64,000 nucleotides of DNA from Thermohalobaculum sediminis (lineage in GTDB: Bacteria; Pseudomonadota; Alphaproteobacteria; Rhodobacterales; Rhodobacteraceae), in assembly GCF_023487995.1 (NCBI RefSeq), contig NZ_JAMFKN010000008.1, positions 62,001 through 126,000 of the forward strand, given 5' to 3'. The stretch's first letter is position 1. Each line of letters begins with the position of its first letter. The notes below the pieces were generated by a model. That model did no database searches. It saw only the letters and a program-made list of their open reading frames with translations, and had not been told where the DNA came from. Of this stretch, positions 31,412 to 40,433 are shown piece by piece. Position numbers and translations under genes: made by a program.

Positions 31412-32776
31412 ATGCCAGGCAAGCTCAGCCTCGAGGAATTGAAAGCGGCCGTTGCCGCGGGCGAGATCGACACGGTGCTCGCCGCCCAGATCGACATGCA
31501 GGGCCGCCTGATGGGCAAGCGGTTCCAGGCGGAGTTCTTCTGCGAGTCCGCGCTCGAGGAGACCCACGCCTGCAACTACCTCTTCACCGTCGACATGGAG
31601 ATGGAGCCCGTGCCCGGCTTCCGCTCGGCGAGCTGGGAGAAGGGATATGGCGACTACGTGCTGAAGCCCGACCTCGGCACGCTGCGCCGCATTCCCTGGC
31701 TGCCCGGCACGGCGCTGGTGCTGTGCGACACGCTCGACCACCACAGCCACGAGCCGATCCCCTATGCGCCGCGCTCGATCCTCAAGCGCCAGGTCGCGCG
31801 GCTCGAGGCGCTGGGCATGAAGGCGATGGCCGCCACCGAGCTCGAGTTCTACCTGTTCCGCGACAGCTATGAGCAGGCCCATGCCAAGGGCTATCGCGGG
31901 CTCGAGGCGGTGGCGCCCTACAACGAGGACTATCACATCTTCCAGACCTCGAAGGAGGAGGAGGTGATGCGCGCCATCCGCACCGGGCTCAATGGCGCCG
32001 ACATCCCCGTCGAGAACTCGAAGGGCGAGGCCTGGGCCGGGCAGGAGGAGGTCAACGTCCGGTACACCGACGCGCTGACCATGGCCGACCGTCACGTCAT
32101 CATGAAGAACGGCATCAAGGAGATCGCCTGGTCCAAGGGCCACTCGGCCACCTTCATGGCCAAGTACGACTACAAGGCCGCGGGCAGTTCCAGCCATGTG
32201 CACCAGTCGCTGTGGTCGCTGGAGGGCAAGCCGCTGTTCCACGACCCCGCGGCCGAGCACGGCATGTCTCAGCTTATGCGCCACTACCTTGCGGGGCTGC
32301 TGACGCATGCGAGCGAGTTCACGCTGTTCCTCGCGCCCAACATCAATTCCTACAAGCGCTTCATGGTCGGCACCTTCGCGCCCACCAAGGCCGTGTGGTC
32401 GACCGACAACCGCACCGCGGGCTACCGGATCTGCGGGCTCGACACCAAGGCCGTGCGGGTCGAATGCCGCGTGGGCGGGGCCGATCTCAACCCCTATCTC
32501 GCGCTGGCCGCGCAGCTTGCTGCGGGCATCGCCGGGATCGAGGGCAAGCTCGAACTGGAACCCCCGTTCCGGGGCGACGCCTATCACGGCGAAGGGCGCG
32601 AGATACCCAAGACGCTGCGCGACGCGACCACTGCGCTCGACGGCTCCGCAATGCTGCGCGCGGCGATGGGGGACGACGTGATCGACCACTACGTCCACGC
32701 CGCGAAGTGGGAGCAGTTCGAATACGACCGCCGCATCACCGACTGGGAGATCGCCCGCGGCTTCGAGCGGTCGTAA
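31412..32776 (+). CDS. Glutamine synthetase-family gamma-glutamyl ligase
   Basis: 454 residues of the glutamine synthetase fold, with AATELEFYLFRD (metal-binding Glu), AGQEEVNVRY, AGSSSHVHQSLWS (metal His), APNINSYKRF, NRTAGYRICG and VECRVGGADLNPYLALAA. It differs from housekeeping GlnA: the N-terminal half is shorter and the tail lacks the adenylylation Tyr motif. Such divergent copies (PuuA, IpuC, GlnA3/GlnA4 types) attach glutamate to amines rather than ammonia. Its place between an importer and two dehydrogenases supports gamma-glutamylation of an imported amine. The substrate is inferred, not seen. Confidence 0.9.
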   Translation: MPGKLSLEELKAAVAAGEIDTVLAAQIDMQGRLMGKRFQAEFFCESALEETHACNYLFTVDMEMEPVPGFRSASWEKGYGDYVLKPDLGTLRRIPWLPGTALVLCDTLDHHSHEPIPYAPRSILKRQVARLEALGMKAMAATELEFYLFRDSYEQAHAKGYRGLEAVAPYNEDYHIFQTSKEEEVMRAIRTGLNGADIPVENSKGEAWAGQEEVNVRYTDALTMADRHVIMKNGIKEIAWSKGHSATFMAKYDYKAAGSSSHVHQSLWSLEGKPLFHDPAAEHGMSQLMRHYLAGLLTHASEFTLFLAPNINSYKRFMVGTFAPTKAVWSTDNRTAGYRICGLDTKAVRVECRVGGADLNPYLALAAQLAAGIAGIEGKLELEPPFRGDAYHGEGREIPKTLRDATTALDGSAMLRAAMGDDVIDHYVHAAKWEQFEYDRRITDWEIARGFERS

Positions 32777-32804
32777 GGTTCGCCCGCGCAAAGGGCCGCA
32801 CCGG

Positions 32805-32939
32805 GCCCCGGGCTTGACCCGGGGCCTCCTTCGCAGCCCGCGCGCGAGCGCGCGTAGGGCGGCACCCGCCGCAGCCTACCGGGCTTGACCGGGCCGCGGC
32901 ACCCGATTTTCAAGGTGGCTCCGGGTGAGGCCCGGAGCC
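32805..32939. repeat. Pair of dispersed GC palindromes
   Basis: GCCCCGGG-CTTGA-CCCGGGGC (32805-32825) and GGCTCCGGG-TGAGG-CCCGGAGCC (32917-32939) are perfect stems in the 188-base gap between the ligase and aldehyde dehydrogenase genes. The intervening bases also repeat CGGGCTTGACCGGG. The first has the same plan as the copy embedded in norD. No gene lies in this gap. Confidence 0.6.
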
Positions 32940-32964
32940 CGAACCACACGGAGCGCGCCGCGCC

Positions 32965-34353
32965 ATGACCACCACGCTGAAATGCATCTCCCCCGTCGAC
33001 GGCTCGGTCTTCGCCGAGCGGCCCGTCGCCGACCCCGCCGCCGCCCGCCGCGCCGTGGCCGCCGCCCGCGCGGCCCAGCCCGCCTGGGCCGCCCGGCCGC
33101 TCGCCGAGCGCATCGCGCTGGTCGAGACGGGGGTCGCGGCCCTCGTGGCCATGAAGGACGAGGCGGTGCCCGAGCTTGCCCACATGATGGGCCGCCCGAC
33201 CCGCTATGGCGGCGAGTTCGGCGGCGTGGTCGAGCGCGCCTCCTACATGGGCTCGATCGCGTCGGACGCGCTCGCGCCCCTGGTGATCGAGGATACCGAC
33301 CGCTTCGAGCGCCGCATCGCGCGCGAGCCCCATGGCGTCGTCTTCGTCATCGCGCCGTGGAACTACCCGTATCTGACGGCCATCAACACGGTCGCGCCGG
33401 CGCTGATCGCCGGCAACACTGTGGTGCTGAAGCACGCGACGCAGACCCTGCTGGCGGGCGAGCGCATGGCGCGCGCCTTCCATGCGGCGGGCGTGCCGGG
33501 GGACGTGTTCCTCAACATCTTCCTCGACCACGCCACAACCGAGGCGCTGCTGGCCGAGCGCGCCTTCGACTTCGTGAACTTCACCGGCTCGGTGAATGGC
33601 GGCAAGGCGATCGAGCGCGCCGCCGCCGGCACCTTCACGCCGCTGGGGCTGGAACTGGGCGGCAAGGACCCCGGCTACGTCATGGAGGACGCCGACATCG
33701 ACTGGGCGGCCGACGTGCTGATGGACGGCGCGATGTTCAACTCGGGCCAGTGCTGCTGCGGCATCGAGCGCATCTATGTCCACCGCTCGCGCTTCGACGA
33801 GTTCGTGGCGAAGTCGGTCGAGATCGTCTCGAAGCTGAAGCTCGGCAACCCGTTCGACGCCGCGACCACGCTGGGGCCGATGGCGAACGCGCGCTTCGCG
33901 TCAGAGGTCCGCGCCCAGACGGCCGAGGCGGTGGCGATGGGCGCGAAGCCCCTGATCGACCCCGCATTGTTCCCCGAGGACGACGGCGGCACATACCTGA
34001 TGCCGCAGATCCTCACGGGCGTCACGCACCAGATGCGGGTGATGCGCGACGAGAGCTTCGGCCCCGTGGTCGGCATCATGGCGGTCGCGGACGACGAGGA
34101 GGCGATCAGCCTGATGAACGACTCGCCCTACGGCCTCACCGCTTCGCTCTGGACCGCCGACCCCGAACGCGCGGCCCGCGTGGGCAGGCGGATCGAGACC
34201 GGGACCGTCTTCATGAACCGGGCCGACTATCTCGACCCGGCGCTCTGCTGGACCGGGTGCAAGGACACCGGGCGCGGCGGCGCGCTCTCGGTGATCGGCT
34301 TCCACAACCTGACACGTCCGAAATCCTACCATCTGAGAAAGGCCAAGACATGA
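32965..34353 (+). CDS. NAD(P)-dependent aldehyde dehydrogenase
   Basis: 462 residues of the ALDH superfamily. It has APWNYPYLTAINTVAPALIAGN (cofactor loop), FVNFTGSVNGG, LELGGKDPGYV (catalytic Glu) and FNSGQCCCGIERIYVH, where the middle Cys fits GQxC as nucleophile. Downstream DESFGPVVGIM and NDSPYGLTASLWT are typical. It would oxidise an aldehyde made by the partner alcohol dehydrogenase, possibly a gamma-glutamyl-amino-aldehyde (inference). It overlaps the alcohol dehydrogenase gene by 4 bases. Confidence 0.93.
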   Translation: MTTTLKCISPVDGSVFAERPVADPAAARRAVAAARAAQPAWAARPLAERIALVETGVAALVAMKDEAVPELAHMMGRPTRYGGEFGGVVERASYMGSIASDALAPLVIEDTDRFERRIAREPHGVVFVIAPWNYPYLTAINTVAPALIAGNTVVLKHATQTLLAGERMARAFHAAGVPGDVFLNIFLDHATTEALLAERAFDFVNFTGSVNGGKAIERAAAGTFTPLGLELGGKDPGYVMEDADIDWAADVLMDGAMFNSGQCCCGIERIYVHRSRFDEFVAKSVEIVSKLKLGNPFDAATTLGPMANARFASEVRAQTAEAVAMGAKPLIDPALFPEDDGGTYLMPQILTGVTHQMRVMRDESFGPVVGIMAVADDEEAISLMNDSPYGLTASLWTADPERAARVGRRIETGTVFMNRADYLDPALCWTGCKDTGRGGALSVIGFHNLTRPKSYHLRKAKT

Positions 34354-35495
34354 CTCTGCGGGCCAACTGGTCCTATCCGACCGCCATCCGCTTCGGCGCG
34401 GGCCGCATCGCGGAACTGCCCGAGGCCTGCAAGGCCGCGGGCATCGCCCGCCCGCTGCTGGTCACCGACCGCGGCCTTGCGGCGCTGCCGGTGACGGCGC
34501 GGACGCTCGACATCCTCGAGGCCGCGGGCCTCGGCCGCGCAATGTTCTCGGAGGTCGACCCGAATCCGACGGATGTGAACCTCGCCGCGGGCATCGCGGC
34601 CTTCAAGGCGGGCGGGCATGACGGGGTGATCGCCTTCGGCGGCGGCTCGGGGCTCGACCTCGGCAAGCTCGTGGCCTTCATGGCGGGGCAGACCCGGCCG
34701 GTCTGGGACTTCGAGGACATCGGCGACTGGTGGACCCGGGCCGATGCGAGCGCGATCGCGCCCAATGTCGCGGTGCCCACGACCGCGGGCACGGGCTCGG
34801 AAGTCGGCCGCGCGGGCGTGGTCACCAACTCGGAAAGCCACGTCAAGAAGGTGATCTTCCACCCGAAGATCCTGCCCTCGGTGGTGATCGCGGACCCGGA
34901 GCTGACCGTGGGGATGCCCAAAGCGATCACCGCGGGCACCGGCATGGACGCCTTCGCCCATTGCCTCGAGGCCTATTGCAGCCCGTTCTACCACCCGATG
35001 AGCGCGGGCATCGCGCTCGAGGGCATGCGGCTCGTGAAGGACTACCTGCCCCGCGCCTACAGGGACGGCACCGACATCGAGGCGCGCGCGCAGATGATGT
35101 CGGCGGCCGCCATGGGGGCGGTGGCGTTCCAGAAGGGGCTGGGCGCGATCCACTCGCTCAGCCATCCGCTGGGCGCGCTCTACAACACCCATCACGGCAC
35201 CACGAACGCGGTGGTGATGCCGCCCGTGCTGCGCTTCAACCGCCCGGCGATCGAGGACAAGATCGGCCGCGCCGCCGCCTATATGGGCATCGCGGGCGGC
35301 TTCGACGGGTTCTACGACTGGGTGATGGCGATCCGCGCCGAGCTGGGCATCCCCGCGAACCTCACCGCCATGGGCATCGGGGCGGAGAGGTTCGACCAGA
35401 TGGCCGCGATGGCGATCGTCGATCCCACCGCCGGGGGCAACCCGGTGGAACTCACGCTCGACGCGGCGCGCAAGCTCTACGACGACTGCCTCTGA
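34350..35495 (+). CDS. Iron-containing alcohol dehydrogenase
   Basis: 381 residues of the group III (FucO-type) family. It has FGGGSGLDLGKLVAF (nucleotide binding), PTTAGTGSEVGRAGVV, and the iron ligands Asp and His in GMDAFAHCLEAY, His in HSLSHPLGALYNTHHGTTNA. It would oxidise a primary alcohol to the aldehyde handled by the upstream ALDH. The ATG overlaps the ALDH stop (ATGA). It is the last gene of the cluster and is followed by a strong terminator. Confidence 0.93.
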   Translation: MTLRANWSYPTAIRFGAGRIAELPEACKAAGIARPLLVTDRGLAALPVTARTLDILEAAGLGRAMFSEVDPNPTDVNLAAGIAAFKAGGHDGVIAFGGGSGLDLGKLVAFMAGQTRPVWDFEDIGDWWTRADASAIAPNVAVPTTAGTGSEVGRAGVVTNSESHVKKVIFHPKILPSVVIADPELTVGMPKAITAGTGMDAFAHCLEAYCSPFYHPMSAGIALEGMRLVKDYLPRAYRDGTDIEARAQMMSAAAMGAVAFQKGLGAIHSLSHPLGALYNTHHGTTNAVVMPPVLRFNRPAIEDKIGRAAAYMGIAGGFDGFYDWVMAIRAELGIPANLTAMGIGAERFDQMAAMAIVDPTAGGNPVELTLDAARKLYDDCL

Positions 35496-35513
35496 ACCCG
35501 CGCGGATGCGCAA

Positions 35514-35539
35514 GGGCGAGCCCCGCCGGGGGCTCGCCC
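35514..35539 (+). terminator. Terminator after the alcohol dehydrogenase gene
   Basis: GGGCGAGCCCC-GCCG-GGGGCTCGCCC is a perfect 11-bp stem with a 4-base loop, followed by ATTTGCTTCT. It lies 18 bases after the stop and also faces the end of the convergent RTX fragment. Confidence 0.75.
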
Positions 35540-35561
35540 ATTTGCTTCTCCCGGCGCGCGC

Positions 35562-36252
35562 TCAGAACGCGAAGTCGCCCTCGTCGAGCACCAGGCTCCC
35601 CCGGCCCAGGGTCAGCATGATGTTGTCGCCCGCGGCAAGGGCGACCTCGTAGCTGCCCCCCCCAAGATCGGTGATCGCGAGGTCCGCGAAGCCGAGCCCC
35701 GTGGCCGAGAGGCCAATGACATCCGCCGCGTCGAGCCGCACGATCGTGTCCTTGCCTTCGCCGATTGCGAAGACGAAGCGGTCCGGGCCGCGGCCGCCAT
35801 CGAGTAATTCGTGCCCGGCGCCGCCATGAATGATGTCGGCGCCGTTGCCGCCGCGGATTTCATCGTCGCCCAACCCGCCCGACAGCCGATCGGCGCCATT
35901 CCCGCCCTCGATCGCATCGTCGCCTGCGCCGCCCACGATCAGGTCCGCGCCATTGCCACCCCGGGTCCCGTCGTCGCCGCCGCGCTCGGCGATCACGTCC
36001 TTGCCGTTCCCGCCGTCGATCAGGTCGTCGCCGATGCTGCCCTCGATGGCATCCGCCCGGCGGGTGCCCTCGACCTCGCGGCCGAGTTCGATGGCGTAGA
36101 GCGCGGCGGTGCCCGACACCTCGAAGGACACCGCGATCTGCGCGACGCCGCTGGGGCTGCCCTCGGCCGGGATGAAGCGGATCACCTCGGGGGCCACATT
36201 CCCGTCGGCCTGAGCGTCGATTTAGTCGAGGAACCGCGCATTCTCGGGGTCA
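35562..36252 (-). pseudogene. C-terminal half of choice-of-anchor-I/RTX protein (broken by IS and a stop)
   Basis: Downstream part of a gene split by the IS element at 36257-37099. Reading from 36252: DPENARFLD, then TAA (36222-36224), then IDAQADGNVAPEVIRFIPAEG and on in the same frame to 35562. Family context suggests the TAA replaced a Tyr codon. The part after the stop has FEVSGTAALYAIE, the end of a choice-of-anchor-I propeller, and then about eight glycine/aspartate-rich RTX nonapeptides (GGNGADLIVGGAGDDAIEGG and similar) that bind calcium, followed by a C-terminal type I secretion-like domain. A GTG at 36197 could in principle start a 211-residue remnant, but no promoter or ribosome site supports it. 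Confidence 0.8.
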
Positions 36253-36256
36253 CTAG

Positions 36257-37099
36257 GCTCAGGACCCATAAACGGGCTTCCTGCGTTCCCGGAAATCTGA
36301 TTCAAACTCCCAAATGTCTGGAGTTTGATATGTCCGCCCACCACTTCTGGCTTTCCGATGCACAGTTCGCCCGCCTTCGCCCGCTGCTCCCGAACAAGCC
36401 GCGCGGCGTGCCGCGGGTGGATGATCGCAAGGTGATCTCGGGGATCATCCATGTCATCCGCGGCGGGCTGATGTGGCGCGACGCACCGGCGTGCTATGGG
36501 CCACCAAAGACGCTCTACAATCGGTTCGTCCGCTGGAGCCGGATCGGCGTGTTCGACCGGGTCTTTGCCGCGCTCGCAGCCGAAAGTGAGGCCACCGAGA
36601 CCGTGATGATCGACGCGACACACCTCAAAGCGCATCGCACGGCCGCCAGCCTGCTCAAAAAGGGGCTGTTCCCCGGCGTATCGGGCGCATCAAGGGCGGC
36701 CTGAACTCGACGCTCCACGCGGTCTGCGCCGGCGACGGCAAGCCGTTGACCCTGCTGCCCAGCGAAGGCCGGGTCAGCGACTGCCGCGGGGCGGCAACCG
36801 TCCTGCCGGCGCTGCCCGACGCCGACATGGTCATTGCTGACAAAGGCTACGAAAGTGACCGATTTCGTGATGCGCTCCGCCGCCTCGGTATCACGCCCTG
36901 CACTCCCGGACGGACGCGCCGCAAGCGCGCAGTCGACCATGATGCCGTCTGGTAAAAGCAGCGCAAACGCATCGAGCGCATGTTCGGCAGGCTCAAGGAC
37001 TGGCGGCGCATCGCCATGCGCTATGACCGATGCACCCACACCTTCATGAGCGCAATCAGCATCGCCGCAACCGTCATCTTCTGGTTATGAGGCCTGATC
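36257..37099. mobile_element. IS5-family insertion sequence (IS427-like)
   Basis: 843 bp bounded by imperfect terminal inverted repeats: left GCTCAGGACCCATAA, right (reverse complement) GATCAGGCCTCATAA, 12 of 15 matching. Both sides carry CTAG (36253-36256 and 37100-37103), a 4-base target duplication fitting the YTAR target preference of the IS5 family. Joining the flanks with one CTAG restores an uninterrupted reading frame in the host gene (YDASDPENARFLD). Length, ends and the two-frame transposase all fit the IS427 subgroup. Confidence 0.92.
36330..37090 (+). pseudogene. IS5-family transposase, two frames, with an internal stop
   Basis: The first frame (36330-36704, 124 residues) starts MSAHHFWLSDAQFARLRPLL after CTGGAG and has the DUF4096-type domain and VMIDATHLKAHRTAASLLKKG. 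The second frame, at -1, carries RRIGRIKGGLNS, the second catalytic Asp in VIADKGYESDRF, ERMFGRLKDWRRIAMRYDR and FMSAISIAATVIFWL. The junction lies at CAAAAAGGGG (36656-36665), a plausible slippage site as in IS427 relatives. A TAA at 36953-36955 interrupts the second frame just before KQRKRIERMFG, so this copy is probably inactive. Confidence 0.88.
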
Positions 37100-37103
37100 C
37101 TAG

Positions 37104-38586
37104 CGTCATAGACCATGATGCCGCCGTCGCGCTCGAACCCGATGAACGCGAGCGTCACGTCGCCCGCCCGCCCGATGGCGATGGCCTCGGCCCCCTTGTT
37201 GTCCGAGCGGTTCTCGCCCATCACCTCCGGGTCGTCCAAGGGGAAGCCGTCGTTGTTGGAGGCGTTCGGCACCCGCAGGGCCGCGATGATCTGCTCGAAA
37301 TCGTCGCCCGAATCGAACGCCACGCTACCGGCCGCGTCGAAGATGGTGAACGAGCGCGAGCCGTAGCTGTGCAGCTCCTCGATCAGCCCGTCGCCGTCCG
37401 TGTCGCCGTCGATGTTCGAGAAGGTCAGCCGGCCCAATGCCGCGTCGTCGGCAAGGGCTGCGGTGATCGCGGGGCCGATCTCGGTGAGGTCGACCTCGCC
37501 ATTGGTCAGATCGCCGTCGCTCAAGTCGTCGCCACGCGACTCGTCGAAGTCGCAGCTGTCGCCTTCGTTCTCGGTGAAGATGTAGGTTTCGCCGTCGATC
37601 TCGGTCACGGCGATGGCGTCGGGCATGCGCAGGCCCTGCTGCGGCACCTCGCGGATGGCGATCGCATCGTCGCGGTCCGAGGGGTCGATGCCGAAGCCCG
37701 CCAGCGAATGATCGACCGTGCCGAGCGGGACGATCTTGGCCCAGCTGCGGCTCGCAAGGTCGAAGACCGTGGTCGCGCTCGCTTCCTGGCGGGTGACGTA
37801 GAGCTTCCCGTCCGGCCCTTCGGCGATGTATCCGGGCTCGAAATCGGTCGACGGTAGCGTGCCGGGGAAGATCCGCACGCCCGCCTCGCGAAGTTCGTCC
37901 ACCACCGCGTCGACGGCGTCGAAGGTGAAGGTCTCGGCCGTGCCGGTCGCGACATCGACGAACGAGATCGAGCCCTTCGTATCCTCGGCGTCCTCGCGCC
38001 CGCCTTCGTTCGCGACGAAGATCAGCGTGCCGTCGTTCGAATAGGTCGGCATGTCGGGCAGGTTGCCGACCTCCACGGTGTCGATGGGCGTGCCATCCAG
38101 CGCGAAGCGCGCCACCATGCCGTTCGCGCCAAGCGTGGGGTCCGCGAGATTGGCGATGTCCACCGCGACCGCGATGCCGTCGGCCCTCACATCGACCGAC
38201 TGGAGACCGTCGAACCCCGGGATCGCCGGCAGCTAGACCGAGCCGAGCAGATCGCCCGTCGCCGCGCCGACGAGGTGGATCCGGTCCTTGACCCCGTTGG
38301 TGACGTAGAGCCGGCCGTCGGAGAAGGCTACGACCTCCGAGCCGCCCTCGCCCGAGCCGCTGTCGGCCAGGAGGTCGAGCGCCGCGCCGAGCGTCCCGCT
38401 GTCGCGATCTTCCGAGGTGGAAGTGCCGAAGGCAGGCGCGCGGCCGGGGGACGGAGAGGTCGAGAGGCTGCATGGCGGGGCTCCGAAGCTTGGACCGGTG
38501 ATGGACCGGCGAGGTGGGGCACCCGGCACGCCGGGCACCCGCAGGACGGTCACGAGGGGTAGGGGCGCGCGCGACATCCGGGTCAC
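37104..38586 (-). pseudogene. N-terminal part of choice-of-anchor-I/RTX protein (broken)
   Basis: Upstream part of the IS-split gene. From 38586 an open frame runs to a TAG at 38233-38235 (EVVAFSDGRLYVTNGVKDRIHL...GDLLGSV-stop), then continues in frame: LPAIPGFDGLQSVDVRADGIAVAVDIA, NLPDMPTYSNDGTLIFVANEGG, FEPGYIAEGPDGKLYVTRQEA, PDAIAVTEIDGETYIFTENEGD and AEAIAIGRAGDVTLAFIGFERDGG up to the IS at 37103. These are hallmarks of choice-of-anchor-I (alkaline-phosphatase-like) beta-propellers. The real start is uncertain and no clear signal peptide is seen, as usual for type I-secreted RTX proteins. The TAG, the IS and the TAA at 36222 make this a pseudogene. Confidence 0.82.
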
Positions 38587-38794
38587 GGAAGTCTGAAGTG
38601 TTCATGACGGCCGCGCCCCGCCCGCGGTGCCGGCCGATTGCCCGCCCGCTCGCGGCCCCCCGCGCCAACAGCCGCTTGCGCACGCGCGCCCGATGGGGAA
38701 GGGTGACCACACGTCCCCGACCCGCGCCGGAGCACGCCATGGCGCCCCGCCCTCACCACCGCCCGCGCCGCGCGCGCGCCCTGCCGGCCACACC

Positions 38795-40192
38795 GTGACG
38801 CCGCCCGACAAGTCGACCGACCCGGCGGTCGGCACGCTTCTGGCCGCCGTGCTCGGGCTCGTCATGCTCGCCGATTGGTCGGGCGAGGAATGGTATCGCA
38901 CCGCGGCGGGGGTTCTGGTTCTGCCACTGGTCGCGCTTCTGAGCTTTGATGCCGCGTGGCCGCGCCGGGTGTTCGTGATCGTCGCGGGCGCCCTCGTCGC
39001 CGCCGCGGCCCTGACGCGGGACGACTGGAGCGCGATCACCGGCGCAGGACTGGGAACCGCGGCCTTCATCGCCGCCTTCTTCACCGCGCTCGCGACGCTC
39101 AGGAACGCCTCGGCAAGCTCGCCTTCGATCCAGACCTGCGGGCGCTTCCTTGCCGCCCAGCCGCCGGGGCGGCGCTATGCGGCGCTGACGGTGGGCGGGC
39201 AGCTCTTCGGCATGCTGCTCAATTACGGCGCGCTGGTGCTGCTGGGCACGCTGGCCGAGGCCAATGCCGCGCGCGAACCGGACCCCGAGATCCGCGGCCA
39301 CCGGATCCGGCGGATGCTGCTGGCCATCCAGCGCGGCTTCGTCTCGACCCTCGCCTGGTCGCCGCTCGCCTTCGCCATGGCGATCTCGACGACCCTGGTG
39401 CCGGGGGCGAGCTGGGCCGCCGCCGTCGGACCCTGCCTGGTCAGCGCGGCCATCCTCGCCGGCACGGGCTGGGCGCTCGACACGATCTTCAAGCCGCGCC
39501 TCAGCCATCCGGCGCCGCCGCGCGCGCGGCCCGAGGGAAGCTGGGCCAGCCTCTGGCCGCTGGTCGCGCTGCTCGTGATCCTCGCCGTGGTCGTGGGCGG
39601 GCTGCACATTGCGACCGGCATCGCCGCGACGGGGGTGGTCATGGCGGTCGTGCCGGTCCTCTCGCTGGGCTGGGTGGGGCTCCAGAGCATTGGCAGCCGC
39701 CCGCTTGCCCGCGTGGCCATGCGCGCCCGCGACTACGCGGTGCGCGATCTGCCCGGATACCGGGGCGAGATCCTGCTGCTGATGATGGCGGGCTTCATCG
39801 GCACTCTGGGCTCGCGCCTGCTGGGGCCGCTGGCCGCGGGGACGGGCCTCGATCTTGCCGCCCTGCCCGGCTGGCAGATCCTGCTGGGGCTGGTTTGGCT
39901 CATCCCGCTCACCGGGCAGCTTGGCATGAACCCGATCCTCTCGGTCTCGCTGGTGGCGCCCCTCTTGCCGCCCGCGGCCGCGATGGGCGTGACGCCGGCC
40001 GACGTGATCGTGGCGATCACCGCGGGCTGGGCGCTGAGCGGGGCGAGCTCGCCCTACACGGCCACCACGCTTCTGATCGGCGCGCTCGGCAAGGTCGGCG
40101 CCCGCACGGTGGGGCTAAGGTGGAACGGGGCCTACACGCTGGTCTGCGGCGTTCTCCTCTCGGGTTGGGTGGTCCTGAGGGCGGTGCTCTGA
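38795..40192 (+). CDS. Polytopic membrane protein of unknown function
   Basis: About 465 residues with 10-12 predicted helices. Recognisable blocks are LIAGGxxx-free: RRMLLAIQRGFVSTLAWSPLAFAMAIS, ILLLMMAGFIGTLGSRLLG, IPLTGQLGMNPILSVSLVAPLLPP and AITAGWALSGASSPYTATTLLIGALG. The last resembles re-entrant loops of ion-transporter-superfamily permeases, but I cannot assign a substrate. The GTG at 38795 was taken because upstream sequence is Pro/Arg-rich and unlike a protein start; it is weakly supported. The gene is intact although it lies between pseudogenes. Confidence 0.7.
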   Translation: MTPPDKSTDPAVGTLLAAVLGLVMLADWSGEEWYRTAAGVLVLPLVALLSFDAAWPRRVFVIVAGALVAAAALTRDDWSAITGAGLGTAAFIAAFFTALATLRNASASSPSIQTCGRFLAAQPPGRRYAALTVGGQLFGMLLNYGALVLLGTLAEANAAREPDPEIRGHRIRRMLLAIQRGFVSTLAWSPLAFAMAISTTLVPGASWAAAVGPCLVSAAILAGTGWALDTIFKPRLSHPAPPRARPEGSWASLWPLVALLVILAVVVGGLHIATGIAATGVVMAVVPVLSLGWVGLQSIGSRPLARVAMRARDYAVRDLPGYRGEILLLMMAGFIGTLGSRLLGPLAAGTGLDLAALPGWQILLGLVWLIPLTGQLGMNPILSVSLVAPLLPPAAAMGVTPADVIVAITAGWALSGASSPYTATTLLIGALGKVGARTVGLRWNGAYTLVCGVLLSGWVVLRAVL

Positions 40193-40433
40193 GCCCGTGA
40201 GGGCGACCGTTGCATGCCCGGCAGGTTCTACAGCGACGTGGGACTGGCAGCAAATCAAGTCGGGAGATTGCGACGAGGCGTTTCGAGGCGACGGGAATGC
40301 GCGGCTGGGCGCCGGGAGACACGCCAGCCGACAGCAGCGCAGGCGCCCCCGCAGCATCTCGTCGCGGCGAGACGCGTCCAAGGCCCGGCGACCGAATCGC
40401 CGCCCTTCACCGCCAACAACAAGGCTGAGAGCA

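Noticed and set aside
35800-36060. Short GC-rich repeats considered as a CRISPR array
   Set aside because: The period is about 27 bases without unique spacers and translates into RTX nonapeptides on the minus strand, so these are coding repeats.
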